Counted from the first letter of the stretch, positions 1-9,599 are shown. The stretch is DNA of 64,000 nt from Bacteroidota bacterium (GCA_947468275.1 CANIKO010000005.1:124001-188000), one strand, 5' to 3'. Numbers and translations are program-made. Notes: generated by a model not told the origin, from the sequence alone.

Positions 1-742
1 ATACATCGTAATCTTTAATTGGTTTTACGTCAATTTGTGAACCTGGAAGGAATGTATCCATTCCCATGATATCTACTACTAATCCACCTTTTGTACGAGA
101 TTTAATAAATCCTCTTACGATTTGGTTTTCATCTTTAGCAGCAATGATTTTATCCCAAGCACTTTCAGCTATCGCTTTTCTGCGCGATAAAATTAGTTGA
201 CCTAAAGAATCTTCAGTTTTTTCTACAAATACTTCAACTTCATCACCAACTTTAAGGTCAGTAAATTCTCTGAATTCAGTACGGTTAACAATACCGTCAG
301 ATTTGTAGCCTACATTTACTACAACATCTTTGCTGTTTAAGGCAACAACAGTTCCTTTTACAACTTGGTTTTCGGCTAATTGGTTGAATGTACCTTTGTA
401 CATGTCAATCATTGATTGTCTTGATCCGTCATCATAACTTGCAAAACCTTCTTTGTCCATACTCCAATCGAAGTCACTTGATGGTTCAGGTGTTGCGGTT
501 GTTTCAGTTTTTGATTTGTGGTTTTTGGGAGCGACTTCGGCAATAGGTGCAGTCTGTGGTGCCTCAACTTCAGAAATAATTTCTTCTGGCGTTGATTCTA
601 CTAAGGCTTCTGGTGATTCTGTTTCTGCAGTTACTTCGATTGTTTCTTCTGCAATTGGTGTTTCAGTAGTGGGTACTTCCTCGTTGTGAGTAGATTCCGG
701 GGCTACATTCCCCTCTTCGATTTCTTGTGTGTTTTCGGTCAA
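1..742 (-). CDS. rpsA: 30S ribosomal protein S1, N-terminal part (cut by window edge)
   Basis: RNA-binding protein of the small ribosomal subunit that helps mRNA engage the ribosome. The visible 247 codons begin with an acidic, Thr/Pro/Glu-rich extension of about 85 residues. The first S1 (OB-fold) repeats follow, with stretches such as QVVKGTVVALNSKDVVVNVG and SDGIVNRTEFREF that are characteristic of Bacteroidota S1. The C-terminal repeats lie outside the window. I chose the TTG at 740-742 because AAAGGAGG sits 10 nt upstream and a TAGATTTG -7 box precedes it. The first in-frame ATG would remove the whole extension. An SD this strong is unusual in this phylum. The product is secure; the start is less so. 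Confidence 0.9.
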   Translation of the reverse strand, partial: MTENTQEIEEGNVAPESTHNEEVPTTETPIAEETIEVTAETESPEALVESTPEEIISEVEAPQTAPIAEVAPKNHKSKTETTATPEPSSDFDWSMDKEGFASYDDGSRQSMIDMYKGTFNQLAENQVVKGTVVALNSKDVVVNVGYKSDGIVNRTEFREFTDLKVGDEVEVFVEKTEDSLGQLILSRRKAIAESAWDKIIAAKDENQIVRGFIKSRTKGGLVVDIMGMDTFLPGSQIDVKPIKDYDV

Positions 743-752
743 ACTTTTTGTT

Positions 753-760
753 CCTCCTTT
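753..760 (-). promoter_or_regulatory. strong Shine-Dalgarno site before rpsA
   Basis: AAAGGAGG on the minus strand is a full match to the anti-SD, 10 nt before the TTG start. I found no other start in the window with a comparable site, so this is an exception and may matter for how S1 is translated. Confidence 0.55.
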
Positions 761-770
761 GATTGGGCGG

Positions 771-801
771 CAAATCTAAAATTTTATCCCCAAATAAACA
801 A
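771..801 (-). promoter_or_regulatory. rpsA promoter (Bacteroidota type)
   Basis: On the minus strand a TTG (801-799) is followed after 20 nt by TAGATTTG (778-771), matching the TTG/TAnnTTTG consensus. The start codon lies about 28 nt further on, leaving room for the SD. Confidence 0.5.
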
Positions 802-896
802 TTATAAATTGTGGTTTTATTTGAGGTTTACTCACTTTTTATAATAAGTCTAAATAAATTATATATTAGATATTTTTTTTATACGTATTACTCCTT

Positions 897-904
897 TATT
901 TTTG
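897..904 (+). promoter_or_regulatory. -7 promoter box
   Basis: TATTTTTG fits TAnnTTTG and lies 23 nt before the ATG at 928. No clear -33 TTG is visible, so this is a partial match. Confidence 0.35.
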
Positions 905-927
905 TTTAATAATATTTTCTTGAATTT

Positions 928-2196
928 ATGAATAAACTATTCTTTACAACCCTTTTATGTACCGTATCAATTGTTGCTTTTTCTCAACCAACTAAAGCAA
1001 TTATATCTAATGGTGCCTTTTTGCAAATGGGAGATTTTAATCCTGGCAATGGCACTTTTGCGGGTTTACAGGATATTGGCTATTTGCCTACCCCGCCACA
1101 TGATTTTATTTACGATGCCAAAAATGGAAAAGCAATTTATCAAAATTCTATGAATGGATTTGTAGTTAGCACCTTTAACGGAAAATCAATTGATTCAAAA
1201 GATTATGACTTATTAAATAACCTGATTGCCCCAACTTTTATGCCTGCTAACAAAAAAATAGCATTTTTTAGCGTTCAAAAAGAATTTAATGGATATGGAA
1301 GCAACGAGGAAACTTTGACCTTTTCAACATTTGATGTAAATAATGGTGAGACCAATACGCTTCTAAAATTTAACGACCTTTCTTTTGATAATGTTTCAGC
1401 CCCATTTTATGGAAAAGTAACCATGTTGGATCGTTTCACAAACAGTAATATTGAAAAGGAAGTAGCCATCAGCAAACCATTATATATTGCTCAAAAGGAT
1501 TTATATATAATTATGATTCGTGATGTAACGGGCACCAACCGATTGTATAAAATTCATGTAAACTCGCCTAATCCTAATTTTACCAGTACCCGTTGTGAAT
1601 ATAATATTATTGATATGACTAGTGTGGCGGGAACCGATATTGTAAAAGCATTGTATTTTGAAAAATCAGGTTCTTTGATTCTTTTAAAGGTTGGTGATTT
1701 TAATATTGCGAATAATACAATGACTAATAGTTCGGATATTTCTTCTTTTAATGCGTCTTCCATTGATAATGGGTCATTGAAGTTTAATACCGACCAATCC
1801 AAGCTTTTTGTTACCCGTTTTGATGGAAGTAAAACAAATATTTATAGCCTGAATGTGGAAAGTAATCTGTTGAATTCTGCAGCCACTTATTCAGGAAATA
1901 TTCAATTTGATTATGGTTTTAATGAATCCTATTATATTCCAAAAACCTATTTAGATTATTTGGGATTGTATCCAAACCCATCTACTGGATTGGTTTATTT
2001 TAAAAACAATAGTGGCATAATTCCTAACTCAATTAAAGTTTATAATAATGTTGGGCAATTGGTGCGTTCCATTAAAGTGGAAGAAATGGTAGCCCAAACA
2101 CTAATAGATCTTTCAGGTATGGCTAGAGGAATTTATCATATAAGAGTAGATATGTTGGGCCCTGATTTTATAGGTAAAGTAGCCGTTTCAAACTAA
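928..2196 (+). CDS. secreted protein with T9SS type A sorting domain
   Basis: A 422-residue exported protein. A signal peptide (residues 1-20, ending VAFSQ) leads to about 320 residues with no recognised enzymatic motif; repeated short beta-rich segments suggest a propeller-like fold (inference). The C-terminus from about residue 345 (LGLYPNPSTG, then a GQLVRSI segment and ARGIYHIRV) is a clear T9SS type A sorting domain, so the protein should cross the outer membrane through the T9SS and be attached or released at the surface. A terminator follows, so it appears monocistronic. The specific function is unknown. Confidence 0.85.
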   Translation: MNKLFFTTLLCTVSIVAFSQPTKAIISNGAFLQMGDFNPGNGTFAGLQDIGYLPTPPHDFIYDAKNGKAIYQNSMNGFVVSTFNGKSIDSKDYDLLNNLIAPTFMPANKKIAFFSVQKEFNGYGSNEETLTFSTFDVNNGETNTLLKFNDLSFDNVSAPFYGKVTMLDRFTNSNIEKEVAISKPLYIAQKDLYIIMIRDVTGTNRLYKIHVNSPNPNFTSTRCEYNIIDMTSVAGTDIVKALYFEKSGSLILLKVGDFNIANNTMTNSSDISSFNASSIDNGSLKFNTDQSKLFVTRFDGSKTNIYSLNVESNLLNSAATYSGNIQFDYGFNESYYIPKTYLDYLGLYPNPSTGLVYFKNNSGIIPNSIKVYNNVGQLVRSIKVEEMVAQTLIDLSGMARGIYHIRVDMLGPDFIGKVAVSN

Positions 2197-2213
2197 AAAA
2201 AAATAATATACTG

Positions 2214-2249
2214 AACGGGTTTGGTGTATGGCATTAAACCCGTTTTTTT
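2214..2249 (+). terminator. intrinsic terminator after the 928-2196 gene
   Basis: AACGGGTTT (2214-2222) pairs perfectly with AAACCCGTT (2236-2244) and is followed by a T run. It overlaps a possible TTG start at 2221, which argues that the next gene starts downstream, at 2272. Confidence 0.8.
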
Positions 2250-2271
2250 ATTGAAAAAAATAAAACTCAAA

Positions 2272-3336
2272 ATGATTCTCAACAAACAAATCCTTTATAA
2301 TTTAATGTTTGTTGCATTAGCTTTTGCATCGTGCAAACCTGATGAACCTGATACAATCGTAAAAAATCAAAAGAACGACACTGCTCTCATAAGCGTTTCC
2401 AGCGAAATGCCTCCGATTGTTAAATTTTCGGATAACCCAATAACCAAGGCGGGTTTGGATTTAGGGCGGTTTTTATTTTATGATACATTACTTTCACAAA
2501 ACAATACCATAAGCTGCGCCTCATGCCACAATCAGGCCATGGCTTTTACCGATAACAACAAAAAACTGAGTGAAGGAACTGTAAAACAATTGGGCACCCG
2601 CAATGCCATGCCCACCTTTAATTTAATGTGGTTTGATAGCTTGTTTTGGGATAGCCGAGCTTCACGCCTAAAGCAACTGGCTTTAATGCCTATCCAAAAT
2701 CCTTTGGAAATGAACACCACACCCGTGGCGGTGGTTGAAAAATTGAAATTATCAAGTCTTTATAAATTGAAATTTAAAAATGCTTTTGGCAGTGATACCA
2801 TTACGCCTGAAAGGATGGCTATGGCGTTGGAGCAATTTTTAATGTCAATAGTTTCTGATAATTCACGGTTTGACAAGTCAAAGCGAGGTGAACTAGCATT
2901 AACGCCTGAAGAAAACCGTGGCTTTGAAATTGCCGGCCAAAAAGGATGTTTCAATTGCCACAAAACCTCTTTGTTTACCGATAATTTATCGCACAATACC
3001 GGGCTTGATTTATATTTTACGGATAAAGGATTGGGCGGGTTTACCAAAAAATACAATCAGGAAGGAGAGTTTAAAACGCCTAGCCTGCGCAATGTGGCAC
3101 TCACTGCTCCGTATATGCACGATGGCCGGTTTGAAACCTTAGAAAAAGTGATTGAATTTTATGACCACGATGTTATTCCTAATCTAAATTCCCGAAATAT
3201 ATCCCGCACCTTTATTGAGCAAGCCACCCGCAATAGGATAAGCCAAGAGGATAGCAAAGCCTTAATTGCTTTTTTAAATTCGTTAACGGATTATGATATG
3301 GTGACCAATCCTAAATTTTCTAATCCGTTTAAATAA
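2272..3336 (+). CDS. di-haem cytochrome c peroxidase (MauG/CCP family), lipoprotein
   Basis: Predicted envelope peroxidase reducing H2O2 with electrons from a c-type cytochrome or donor. The 354-residue protein starts with a lipoprotein signal (FASC, Cys21, followed by acidic residues), so it is probably membrane-anchored. Two CxxCH haem sites are visible, CASCH near residue 81 and CFNCH near 225. The family stretch TPSLRNVALTAPYMHDGR is present near the C-terminus. I chose the ATG at 2272 because the upstream TTG at 2221 lies in the terminator hairpin and would bury the lipobox. Neighbours are secreted T9SS proteins; no maturation genes are nearby. Confidence 0.9.
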   Translation: MILNKQILYNLMFVALAFASCKPDEPDTIVKNQKNDTALISVSSEMPPIVKFSDNPITKAGLDLGRFLFYDTLLSQNNTISCASCHNQAMAFTDNNKKLSEGTVKQLGTRNAMPTFNLMWFDSLFWDSRASRLKQLALMPIQNPLEMNTTPVAVVEKLKLSSLYKLKFKNAFGSDTITPERMAMALEQFLMSIVSDNSRFDKSKRGELALTPEENRGFEIAGQKGCFNCHKTSLFTDNLSHNTGLDLYFTDKGLGGFTKKYNQEGEFKTPSLRNVALTAPYMHDGRFETLEKVIEFYDHDVIPNLNSRNISRTFIEQATRNRISQEDSKALIAFLNSLTDYDMVTNPKFSNPFK

Positions 3337-3400
3337 TTTGTAAGGTTCCTGGAATCGTAATTAATCAACTATTAACAAAACTAACCATCTATTCCTGAAA

Positions 3401-3427
3401 AATTTGATAGCTTTGTATTATCAAATT
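3401..3427 (+). promoter_or_regulatory. -7 box within a 9-bp inverted repeat (possible operator)
   Basis: AATTTGATA (3401-3409) and TATCAAATT (3419-3427) form a perfect inverted repeat with a 9-nt spacer. TAGCTTTG (3408-3415), a good -7 box, overlaps it. The start codon is at 3435. The arrangement suits binding of a dimeric repressor, but no regulator is identified. Confidence 0.45.
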
Positions 3428-3434
3428 ATAAAAT

Positions 3435-4436
3435 ATGAAAACAAAATTTCTACTTCTTTTTATTTTATTTAGTCCTGTTATTCTTCTGGCTCAAAATACC
3501 AGCAGCATTCGCTTTGATGGGGTGGATGACCATGTTTATATTGGTACGGATGCAGTTTTTAATATCAGTGATAGCATCACATTAGAAGCTTGGGTAAAAT
3601 GCGATTCAATACAAACCAACAACTTTGCCCGTATCATTGATAAGCTGGATTATGCAAACAAAAAAGGATTTAATATTCGTTTAGATTATGGAAGTGTTTT
3701 ATTTCAGTGTTTTATTTCAAATGGCTCCGGCAATAACCTGAGAAGTACAAAAAAAATACAAGACAATAAATGGCATCATATAGCCGGAACCTATGATAGC
3801 CGGATAATGAGGCTTTATATTGATGGGAAATTAGAAAAATTTGGAGATTTAGTAGGGACTTTTAGTATAAATGTAAATAGCCAACAACCCTTAGCTATTG
3901 CTAAATCGTATGATAGTGCCACGGCCAATCCGTTTAAAGGCTCTATTGATGAAGTTCGTATTTGGAATACAGCCCGCGATTCAGCACAAATACGAAAGGT
4001 TAAAGACAGTTGCCTTAGTGGTAACGAAAAAGGTTTGATTGGTTATTGGCAGTTTAATGAAAATAAAGACACTGTTGCCAATGATAAAAGTAAATATAAT
4101 AATACTGGAATTTTAAAAAATGGGGCGGCTTGGAGTAATAATGTAGGTTTTAAGGAATTATGCAAAACCAATGGAATTAATAGTATTGCTGGTAAAGCTG
4201 TATTTCTTTGCCCAAATCCCTTAATAGAAGAAAGTTTATTGGATTTAGGCCAATATCAGCTACCATCAATTGTTTTGATTTATAATGCTTATGGGCAATT
4301 AGTTTTCGAAACTACAGCCTTGTCAAATGTTCTTTTGCTAAAGAGAATCGACTTTAAATCTGGAATCTATTTTGGTTCTATCTCAAATAAAACTATGTCT
4401 GGCTATCTTACCCAATTCAAATTTATTGTTCAATAG
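3435..4436 (+). CDS. secreted LamG/concanavalin A-like domain protein, probable T9SS cargo
   Basis: A 333-residue protein with a signal peptide (cleavage after LLAQ, about residue 20). A LamG-type jelly-roll domain spans roughly 25-235, with typical elements SITLEAWVK, KWHHIAGTYD, LYIDGKL and GSIDEVRIWN; such domains usually bind carbohydrate or mediate adhesion. The C-terminus from about residue 250 has a degenerate sorting-domain pattern (CPNP, YNAYGQLVFE, SGIYFGS) lacking the usual YPNP, so T9SS export is likely but not certain. It has its own promoter with a possible operator. Confidence 0.8.
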   Translation: MKTKFLLLFILFSPVILLAQNTSSIRFDGVDDHVYIGTDAVFNISDSITLEAWVKCDSIQTNNFARIIDKLDYANKKGFNIRLDYGSVLFQCFISNGSGNNLRSTKKIQDNKWHHIAGTYDSRIMRLYIDGKLEKFGDLVGTFSINVNSQQPLAIAKSYDSATANPFKGSIDEVRIWNTARDSAQIRKVKDSCLSGNEKGLIGYWQFNENKDTVANDKSKYNNTGILKNGAAWSNNVGFKELCKTNGINSIAGKAVFLCPNPLIEESLLDLGQYQLPSIVLIYNAYGQLVFETTALSNVLLLKRIDFKSGIYFGSISNKTMSGYLTQFKFIVQ

Positions 4437-4506
4437 GCAAGGGAGGTATAAATAAACTGTATTATTTGTAAAGATTCTATTTAATGGTAGAATTATTAAA
4501 ATCTGC

Positions 4507-4536
4507 TTGCCAATGTTAAATGTTTATTTAGTTTCG
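4507..4536 (+). promoter_or_regulatory. promoter for the beta-helix protein gene
   Basis: TTG (4507-4509), 19 nt, then TAGTTTCG (4529-4536): close to TTG-N19-TAnnTTTG. The TTG could be misread as a start codon extending the downstream frame by 25 codons; its spacing makes it a better -33 element. Confidence 0.55.
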
Positions 4537-4581
4537 TTGCGCCTTATTAATGAACGTTTTATTTATTTAATTTTAATTACA

Positions 4582-6675
4582 ATGAAAAAACAAGTACTTA
4601 AAAGTCGATTTATTAATCCCCCCCTTCAATCACGCGGATTTACAATAGGGGCTGTTTACTACAGAAGTTTAACTCTTAGCTTCTGCTTTTTATTTCTCTC
4701 TATGGTTTGTGTGCATGATGTATTTGGACAGTATACATATTCAACACCTGGGACCTATTTAATTGATGATAATGGTAATAATCCACCTACGGGATATGAT
4801 GATGGAATAACCATTGAAGTAGGGGTAACTCTTATCATCGAAAATCGTGAGGCAGGCTTGAATTTAGTTTTTAATAACAACAAAGGAATAACAGTAGATG
4901 CAGGGGCACACCTTATTGTAAGAAACTCAGTACTTGAAACCAGTACTTCTTACCAATGGAGTGGTATTTTAGTTAGTGGCGGTGGTAATGGTACGGAGCA
5001 GTATTTAGTTGCACCTTTAATCCCAGCAGTGCCGCTTGGCACTTCTACGGTTAATGAATGGGAAGGTGTTATAAATAATACGGATATGGGTTGGGTGGAA
5101 TTTTATGGGTCAACAATTATCAATTCTTCTACGGGAATAAAATCAACAAATGGTGGTGTAATATGGGTGGATGGAAAAAATTCAAACCAAGATGCCACAT
5201 TTTTAAATTGCAGAAATGGTGTACTAATTGAGCCTTATCTTTCAACCCAATGCCCCAATGTGAATGCTTGCCATATAATGCAAGCTGATTTTTTATGGGA
5301 TACCTATAATACAGTTATTGGTTATGGTATAAGGAAGGTTTTAACTGGTATTGAATTACAAGGGGTAAGAGGAATAAATATTGGAGGATGTAATTTCAAA
5401 AATACAATTAGTGGTCAATTTTGCTTAACTGACAGAGCTACAGGAATTAGGTCGTTAAGTTCTGATTTTACATTGTCCAAATCAGGAAATGCATTTAGTT
5501 ATGATGAACAAGGTTGCTTAGATAATTTTTATTTCAATTTAACTCCACCTCCAACAAGTCGTGGCAATACTTTTGAGCAGTTATCAACTGGAATTGAAAT
5601 AAAGTTAGACGCAGGAAACGGAAATTCTTATCGCAGTTTTAATTCTATCAGACATTCCACTTTTACGAATAATTTCAGTTCCATTGTTTCCGCAAACAGT
5701 AATTCTTTAATTGTCAATAAATGTTCTTTTACTGGTCAACGGAGTGTGATAAATGCTTTATTTGGCTTATTTATTTATGGAGTGAGTCCAGCAATAGGGT
5801 GTGAATTGGGTTATACCTCCACAGTTACAATTTGTGATATTGATGCAGTTGAAAGCTGTGGTGTTCGAATACTGGATAATACGTTCGAATTTGATAAAAG
5901 AAATATAAATCACATCAGAATAGTTGGTTCTGACATTTCACCTAATTATTCATCATTTATTAAAAAGAATACCTTTACAAACACATACCTCTCACTAGGC
6001 TCAGTTCACGCAATAAATAGCGATAATGTTAAGGCCATTGTATTGGATGGTGTTTGTACAAATTTAGATGTGACTTGTAATATATTTAATGACTTTGGAA
6101 ACGATATTTATATAGAGACAGCAGGAGTAGTTTCGGATTTTGTAACGGATGGTATTGTTTTAAAAGCACCAAGCAACACTCATTCATCAGCATTATCAGG
6201 ACGAGACCAGCTTTATAGTGCAAGCACGGTAATGTCCCCATATCCTGTATATAAAAGTAAGCTTGGTGGGGTATATGCACCGCCAGCTTCCGCTCGTTGG
6301 GTAACTTTATCCTCAGATTTTATTGATGAAATAGATTGCGACTATACTTGTACTGATTTATTGGATGGTTTGCCTGATCCAGAACCTTGTACTTTAGGCA
6401 CTGTAGCTAGAATAAGAACGATTCCATCCAATGTATTAAAAATTTATCCAAACCCAACATCAGGCGAGATTTATTTAGATATAGTATTTAGGGGGAGTGA
6501 CATGCATTATAATGTTCAGGTATTAAGTCTTGATGGCAAAGTAGTAAAAGAAATAGCAATTAAAGATTTAGGAAATAACAATTCTATAAGCTTTCATGAA
6601 CTTAAGGCAGGCCTATATTTGGTAAAGGTGGCAACTGCTAATTACAATTTATCAGGTAGGGTTCTTTTAAAATAA
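4582..6675 (+). CDS. large secreted protein with parallel beta-helix-like repeats and T9SS type A domain
   Basis: A 697-residue exported protein. An unusually long positively charged n-region precedes the hydrophobic signal core (about residues 30-50, ending VFGQ). The middle part has irregular Asn/Gly-rich repeats of the form NxFxNTxxG typical of right-handed beta-helices, with several Cys clusters (near residues 223, 415 and 590). The last 75 residues (LKIYPNPTSGEIYLDI to AGLYLVKVA) are a T9SS type A sorting domain. Only 5 nt separate it from the next gene, suggesting one transcript. The start at 4582 fits the promoter at 4507-4536. Confidence 0.82.
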   Translation: MKKQVLKSRFINPPLQSRGFTIGAVYYRSLTLSFCFLFLSMVCVHDVFGQYTYSTPGTYLIDDNGNNPPTGYDDGITIEVGVTLIIENREAGLNLVFNNNKGITVDAGAHLIVRNSVLETSTSYQWSGILVSGGGNGTEQYLVAPLIPAVPLGTSTVNEWEGVINNTDMGWVEFYGSTIINSSTGIKSTNGGVIWVDGKNSNQDATFLNCRNGVLIEPYLSTQCPNVNACHIMQADFLWDTYNTVIGYGIRKVLTGIELQGVRGINIGGCNFKNTISGQFCLTDRATGIRSLSSDFTLSKSGNAFSYDEQGCLDNFYFNLTPPPTSRGNTFEQLSTGIEIKLDAGNGNSYRSFNSIRHSTFTNNFSSIVSANSNSLIVNKCSFTGQRSVINALFGLFIYGVSPAIGCELGYTSTVTICDIDAVESCGVRILDNTFEFDKRNINHIRIVGSDISPNYSSFIKKNTFTNTYLSLGSVHAINSDNVKAIVLDGVCTNLDVTCNIFNDFGNDIYIETAGVVSDFVTDGIVLKAPSNTHSSALSGRDQLYSASTVMSPYPVYKSKLGGVYAPPASARWVTLSSDFIDEIDCDYTCTDLLDGLPDPEPCTLGTVARIRTIPSNVLKIYPNPTSGEIYLDIVFRGSDMHYNVQVLSLDGKVVKEIAIKDLGNNNSISFHELKAGLYLVKVATANYNLSGRVLLK

Positions 6676-6680
6676 ATACT

Positions 6681-9530
6681 TTGAAAAACTTCTATCTCAT
6701 ATTATTAACTGTATGTTTCCATACTGCATTGGGTCAAACCAATGCGGTATGGGGTTTATACGGTGATGATGGATTAACCTTTCAGAACGGCAAAATTAGC
6801 ACATTCAAAATGTCGGGTTTATGGAGTAGAAGCGATGCTATTAGTACTTATCAGGGTAAATTGGACTTATACGTTAATGGAAACAAACTTTATAATTCCG
6901 CTAACCTGCAAGTAGATGGATGGACAGGAATAGCCTATGATTCTATCCAATCGGTTTGCTTTTTAAAAATTGATATTAACAGAATTGGCATATTATACAT
7001 TTATATTGGTCAGAAAGATACATTTAGTAAAATATTGCTAAGTGAATATGATAAAAGGTTAAATGGCGGAAAGGGAGGCATTATTACAGGAAGGCATAAG
7101 TTAAAAATTGGGTCTGTGCCTGTTAATAAAGCCCTACTGGCACATAATTTAGTAAAACGCTTATATGATAATAAGTTTGTAATAGTTTTGAACAATTATG
7201 ATGAACTTAATTTGCTGGTATATGAATATGGGAAACCTATTGAGTATAAGGATACCTTACTTATAAAAGAATATTATAATGAACCAATAATCCCTAAGGG
7301 GTTTGAAAACTTTTACCAGACCGGGAAAGGCACATTTCAAAGTTTATCTCATTCGGGCAATACGGTAATATTGCGTTCACATTATGGCTTGTATAAACAA
7401 AATTTATATACGACTAAGTTTGACACCCTTGTTCAGGATTATTCCACTATTACAACGGTAAAGATTGATAAAATAAATTTAAAGTTTGGACAGAGCAGGC
7501 TTGTATATAAAGGTTCTTACAATTATAAAACTGATTCAATTTTAGATATTATTGGCGGATGGCAAGAGGAAACCAGCCCTAATGACAGCTTTTATTATAA
7601 TAGAAATACACGTCAATATATTAAATTTGGAAGAGTGGGGCTTTCAGGTCCTCCCGATACTTGTATATACCAGTTTAATTTGAATAAATTAAATACCATC
7701 AATTCTATTCCTAAATATTCGGGATTAGGCCAACAATTCAATTATTGTGCTTTTAAATTAATGCCCGATGGTAAACTTTATTTTACAGATAATACCTTGG
7801 TTAATAAAATAAGAAAATCATATATTCATTGCAATGAAGCCCCCAATATTTATGGAAATGGTAATTTTAAACGCAATATTTATCCTTTCACTTTGCAAGA
7901 TGGAAATATCCTTGACAACTACAATTCACCTGCCAACCGCTGGTACGATTATGTAAAGCCGAAGCCATCCATTGACTATGGCTGTGATGCTAAGGTAACG
8001 GTAAAAAACAATTCAGACCTTAGCCTAAAGATGGATAAGTTTACATGGTATTTTAGTAGAACAAAAGCAGGGAATTTTGAAGATACCATTACCACTTTTG
8101 AGCCAACAATAATTTACACCAAAAGTGGAAAATATCCTTATAAAGTGTATGGATATAGTACAGCCGCAGTATATGGTGAGTGGTATGAGGATACTTTGTT
8201 TATTGATATTCCCAAAAAACCAATCACGGTTTTTAATGCTGGCGATACAATTATATGTCGCTACCTCCCTTTACAGTTTAAAAATTTTAGCTATTCATTG
8301 GGTTCAAAGCCGGGTTCCATTCCATTATATGTTTGGACATTTGGCGATGGAACAACTTCAAATGACAAAGAGCCAACCCATATCTACACCAAACCCGGTA
8401 TTTATACTGTAAGTTTATTTTACAGCAATGGGTATTGTGATAGCACACTTGTAAAAAATCAATATATCAGGGTAGTTGATGCTCCAATGCCGGGATTTAT
8501 CGTGGCAAATAAGCAAGGCTGCGTTCCTTTTTTAGCAGAAATAACGGATACAGTAACATTAAACGTAACCAAAAAAGAATACCTGTTTACCGATTCGGCC
8601 AAATGGAAAACTATTTCGGTTCCTAAATTTAATTATACCTTTAATAAACCCGGTCACTATTGGGCAGTTCAAAAATTATATGGCTATACAGGGTGCATTA
8701 TTAGAACGGATTCCGTTCAGTTTTTTGTTTCCAAAGGTCTCTTGCCAACCGATAGTATAGCTATAACTTTGGCTTCATTCGATACACTTAATCAGTTGCA
8801 TTTGCAATGGCAAAGCCACTCGGCTGCTATTTCTTACAACGTTTACCGTTCAGCAGATGGAAGCAATTTCAGTTTATTAACCAATACAACCCAAACCAAT
8901 GCTACGGATATTGGTAGCTTCAAAAAACCTAATTACTACAAAGTATTAGCCTTGGATAGTTGCGGTAAATTATCATCCACCAAAAACACAGTAAAACCCC
9001 AATGGATAAGCGGTGAACGATTGCCTGAAAATGAAGCCGCGATACTAACATTAAATCAAGACGAAGGGCTAGGAAATACTCAAACCATAGAATTGGAATG
9101 GACCTACCAAGATGCCATCAACCTAACATTGGGTGAAACCAATCCTACTAACCCTTATCGTGATGAAAACTTTGCAAACCCCGGCTATTTAAAAAAGTGC
9201 TACAGGGCTGAGGCCATTCATGATGGGGTGAAAATGTACAGTAACTATGAATGTTTAAATTTTGAACCCCAAACATTTATCCCCAACTCATTTACTCCCA
9301 ATGGCGATGGGCTTAATGATAAGTTTTTGCCCACAATGATGGGCATTGTAAGTTATGATATGAAAATATTCAGCCGTTGGGGTCAGTTGGTGTATAGCGG
9401 CACAACTCCATGGAACGGAACGATTGAAGGAAAACCCGCCGAAGGTGAAGTATATATGTACACAATACAGATTATGCGCAATGATAGAATTAGCGAATCG
9501 TATAGAGGAATGGTGCATTTACTAAGGTAA
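6681..9530 (+). CDS. PKD-domain protein with gliding-motility-type (type B) C-terminal domain
   Basis: A 949-residue secreted protein. It begins at a TTG 5 nt after the preceding stop; the resulting N-terminus (MKNFYLILLTVCFHTALGQ) is a good signal peptide and no ATG gives one. The first 430 residues are unrecognised. A PKD domain sits near 535-605 (VWTFGDGTTS, HIYTKPGIYTVSL), followed by a fibronectin-III-like stretch near 690-760. The last 85 residues (FIPNSFTPNGDGLNDKF to YMYTIQI) form the CHU_C/gliding-associated C-terminal domain, a type B T9SS signal. Probably a large surface adhesin-like protein co-transcribed with its upstream neighbour. Confidence 0.87.
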   Translation: MKNFYLILLTVCFHTALGQTNAVWGLYGDDGLTFQNGKISTFKMSGLWSRSDAISTYQGKLDLYVNGNKLYNSANLQVDGWTGIAYDSIQSVCFLKIDINRIGILYIYIGQKDTFSKILLSEYDKRLNGGKGGIITGRHKLKIGSVPVNKALLAHNLVKRLYDNKFVIVLNNYDELNLLVYEYGKPIEYKDTLLIKEYYNEPIIPKGFENFYQTGKGTFQSLSHSGNTVILRSHYGLYKQNLYTTKFDTLVQDYSTITTVKIDKINLKFGQSRLVYKGSYNYKTDSILDIIGGWQEETSPNDSFYYNRNTRQYIKFGRVGLSGPPDTCIYQFNLNKLNTINSIPKYSGLGQQFNYCAFKLMPDGKLYFTDNTLVNKIRKSYIHCNEAPNIYGNGNFKRNIYPFTLQDGNILDNYNSPANRWYDYVKPKPSIDYGCDAKVTVKNNSDLSLKMDKFTWYFSRTKAGNFEDTITTFEPTIIYTKSGKYPYKVYGYSTAAVYGEWYEDTLFIDIPKKPITVFNAGDTIICRYLPLQFKNFSYSLGSKPGSIPLYVWTFGDGTTSNDKEPTHIYTKPGIYTVSLFYSNGYCDSTLVKNQYIRVVDAPMPGFIVANKQGCVPFLAEITDTVTLNVTKKEYLFTDSAKWKTISVPKFNYTFNKPGHYWAVQKLYGYTGCIIRTDSVQFFVSKGLLPTDSIAITLASFDTLNQLHLQWQSHSAAISYNVYRSADGSNFSLLTNTTQTNATDIGSFKKPNYYKVLALDSCGKLSSTKNTVKPQWISGERLPENEAAILTLNQDEGLGNTQTIELEWTYQDAINLTLGETNPTNPYRDENFANPGYLKKCYRAEAIHDGVKMYSNYECLNFEPQTFIPNSFTPNGDGLNDKFLPTMMGIVSYDMKIFSRWGQLVYSGTTPWNGTIEGKPAEGEVYMYTIQIMRNDRISESYRGMVHLLR

Positions 9531-9552
9531 TCTGTCAAAAATTTTATTTTAC

Positions 9553-9578
9553 AAAAAGGGCTGCAAAAGCCCTTTTTT
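9553..9578 (+). terminator. intrinsic terminator
   Basis: AAAAAGGGCT (9553-9562) pairs with AGCCCTTTTT (9568-9577) around a 5-nt loop, with the T tract as tail. It ends the 4582-9530 transcript. Confidence 0.85.
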
Positions 9579-9599
9579 ATTGATATTTGAACCCGCAGT

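Noticed and set aside
453-689. 78-codon plus-strand frame with Ser/Val-rich translation
   Set aside because: Antisense of the acidic low-complexity extension of rpsA.
2221-2271. TTG start extending the cytochrome c peroxidase
   Set aside because: It lies inside the terminator hairpin of the previous gene and would bury the lipoprotein signal.
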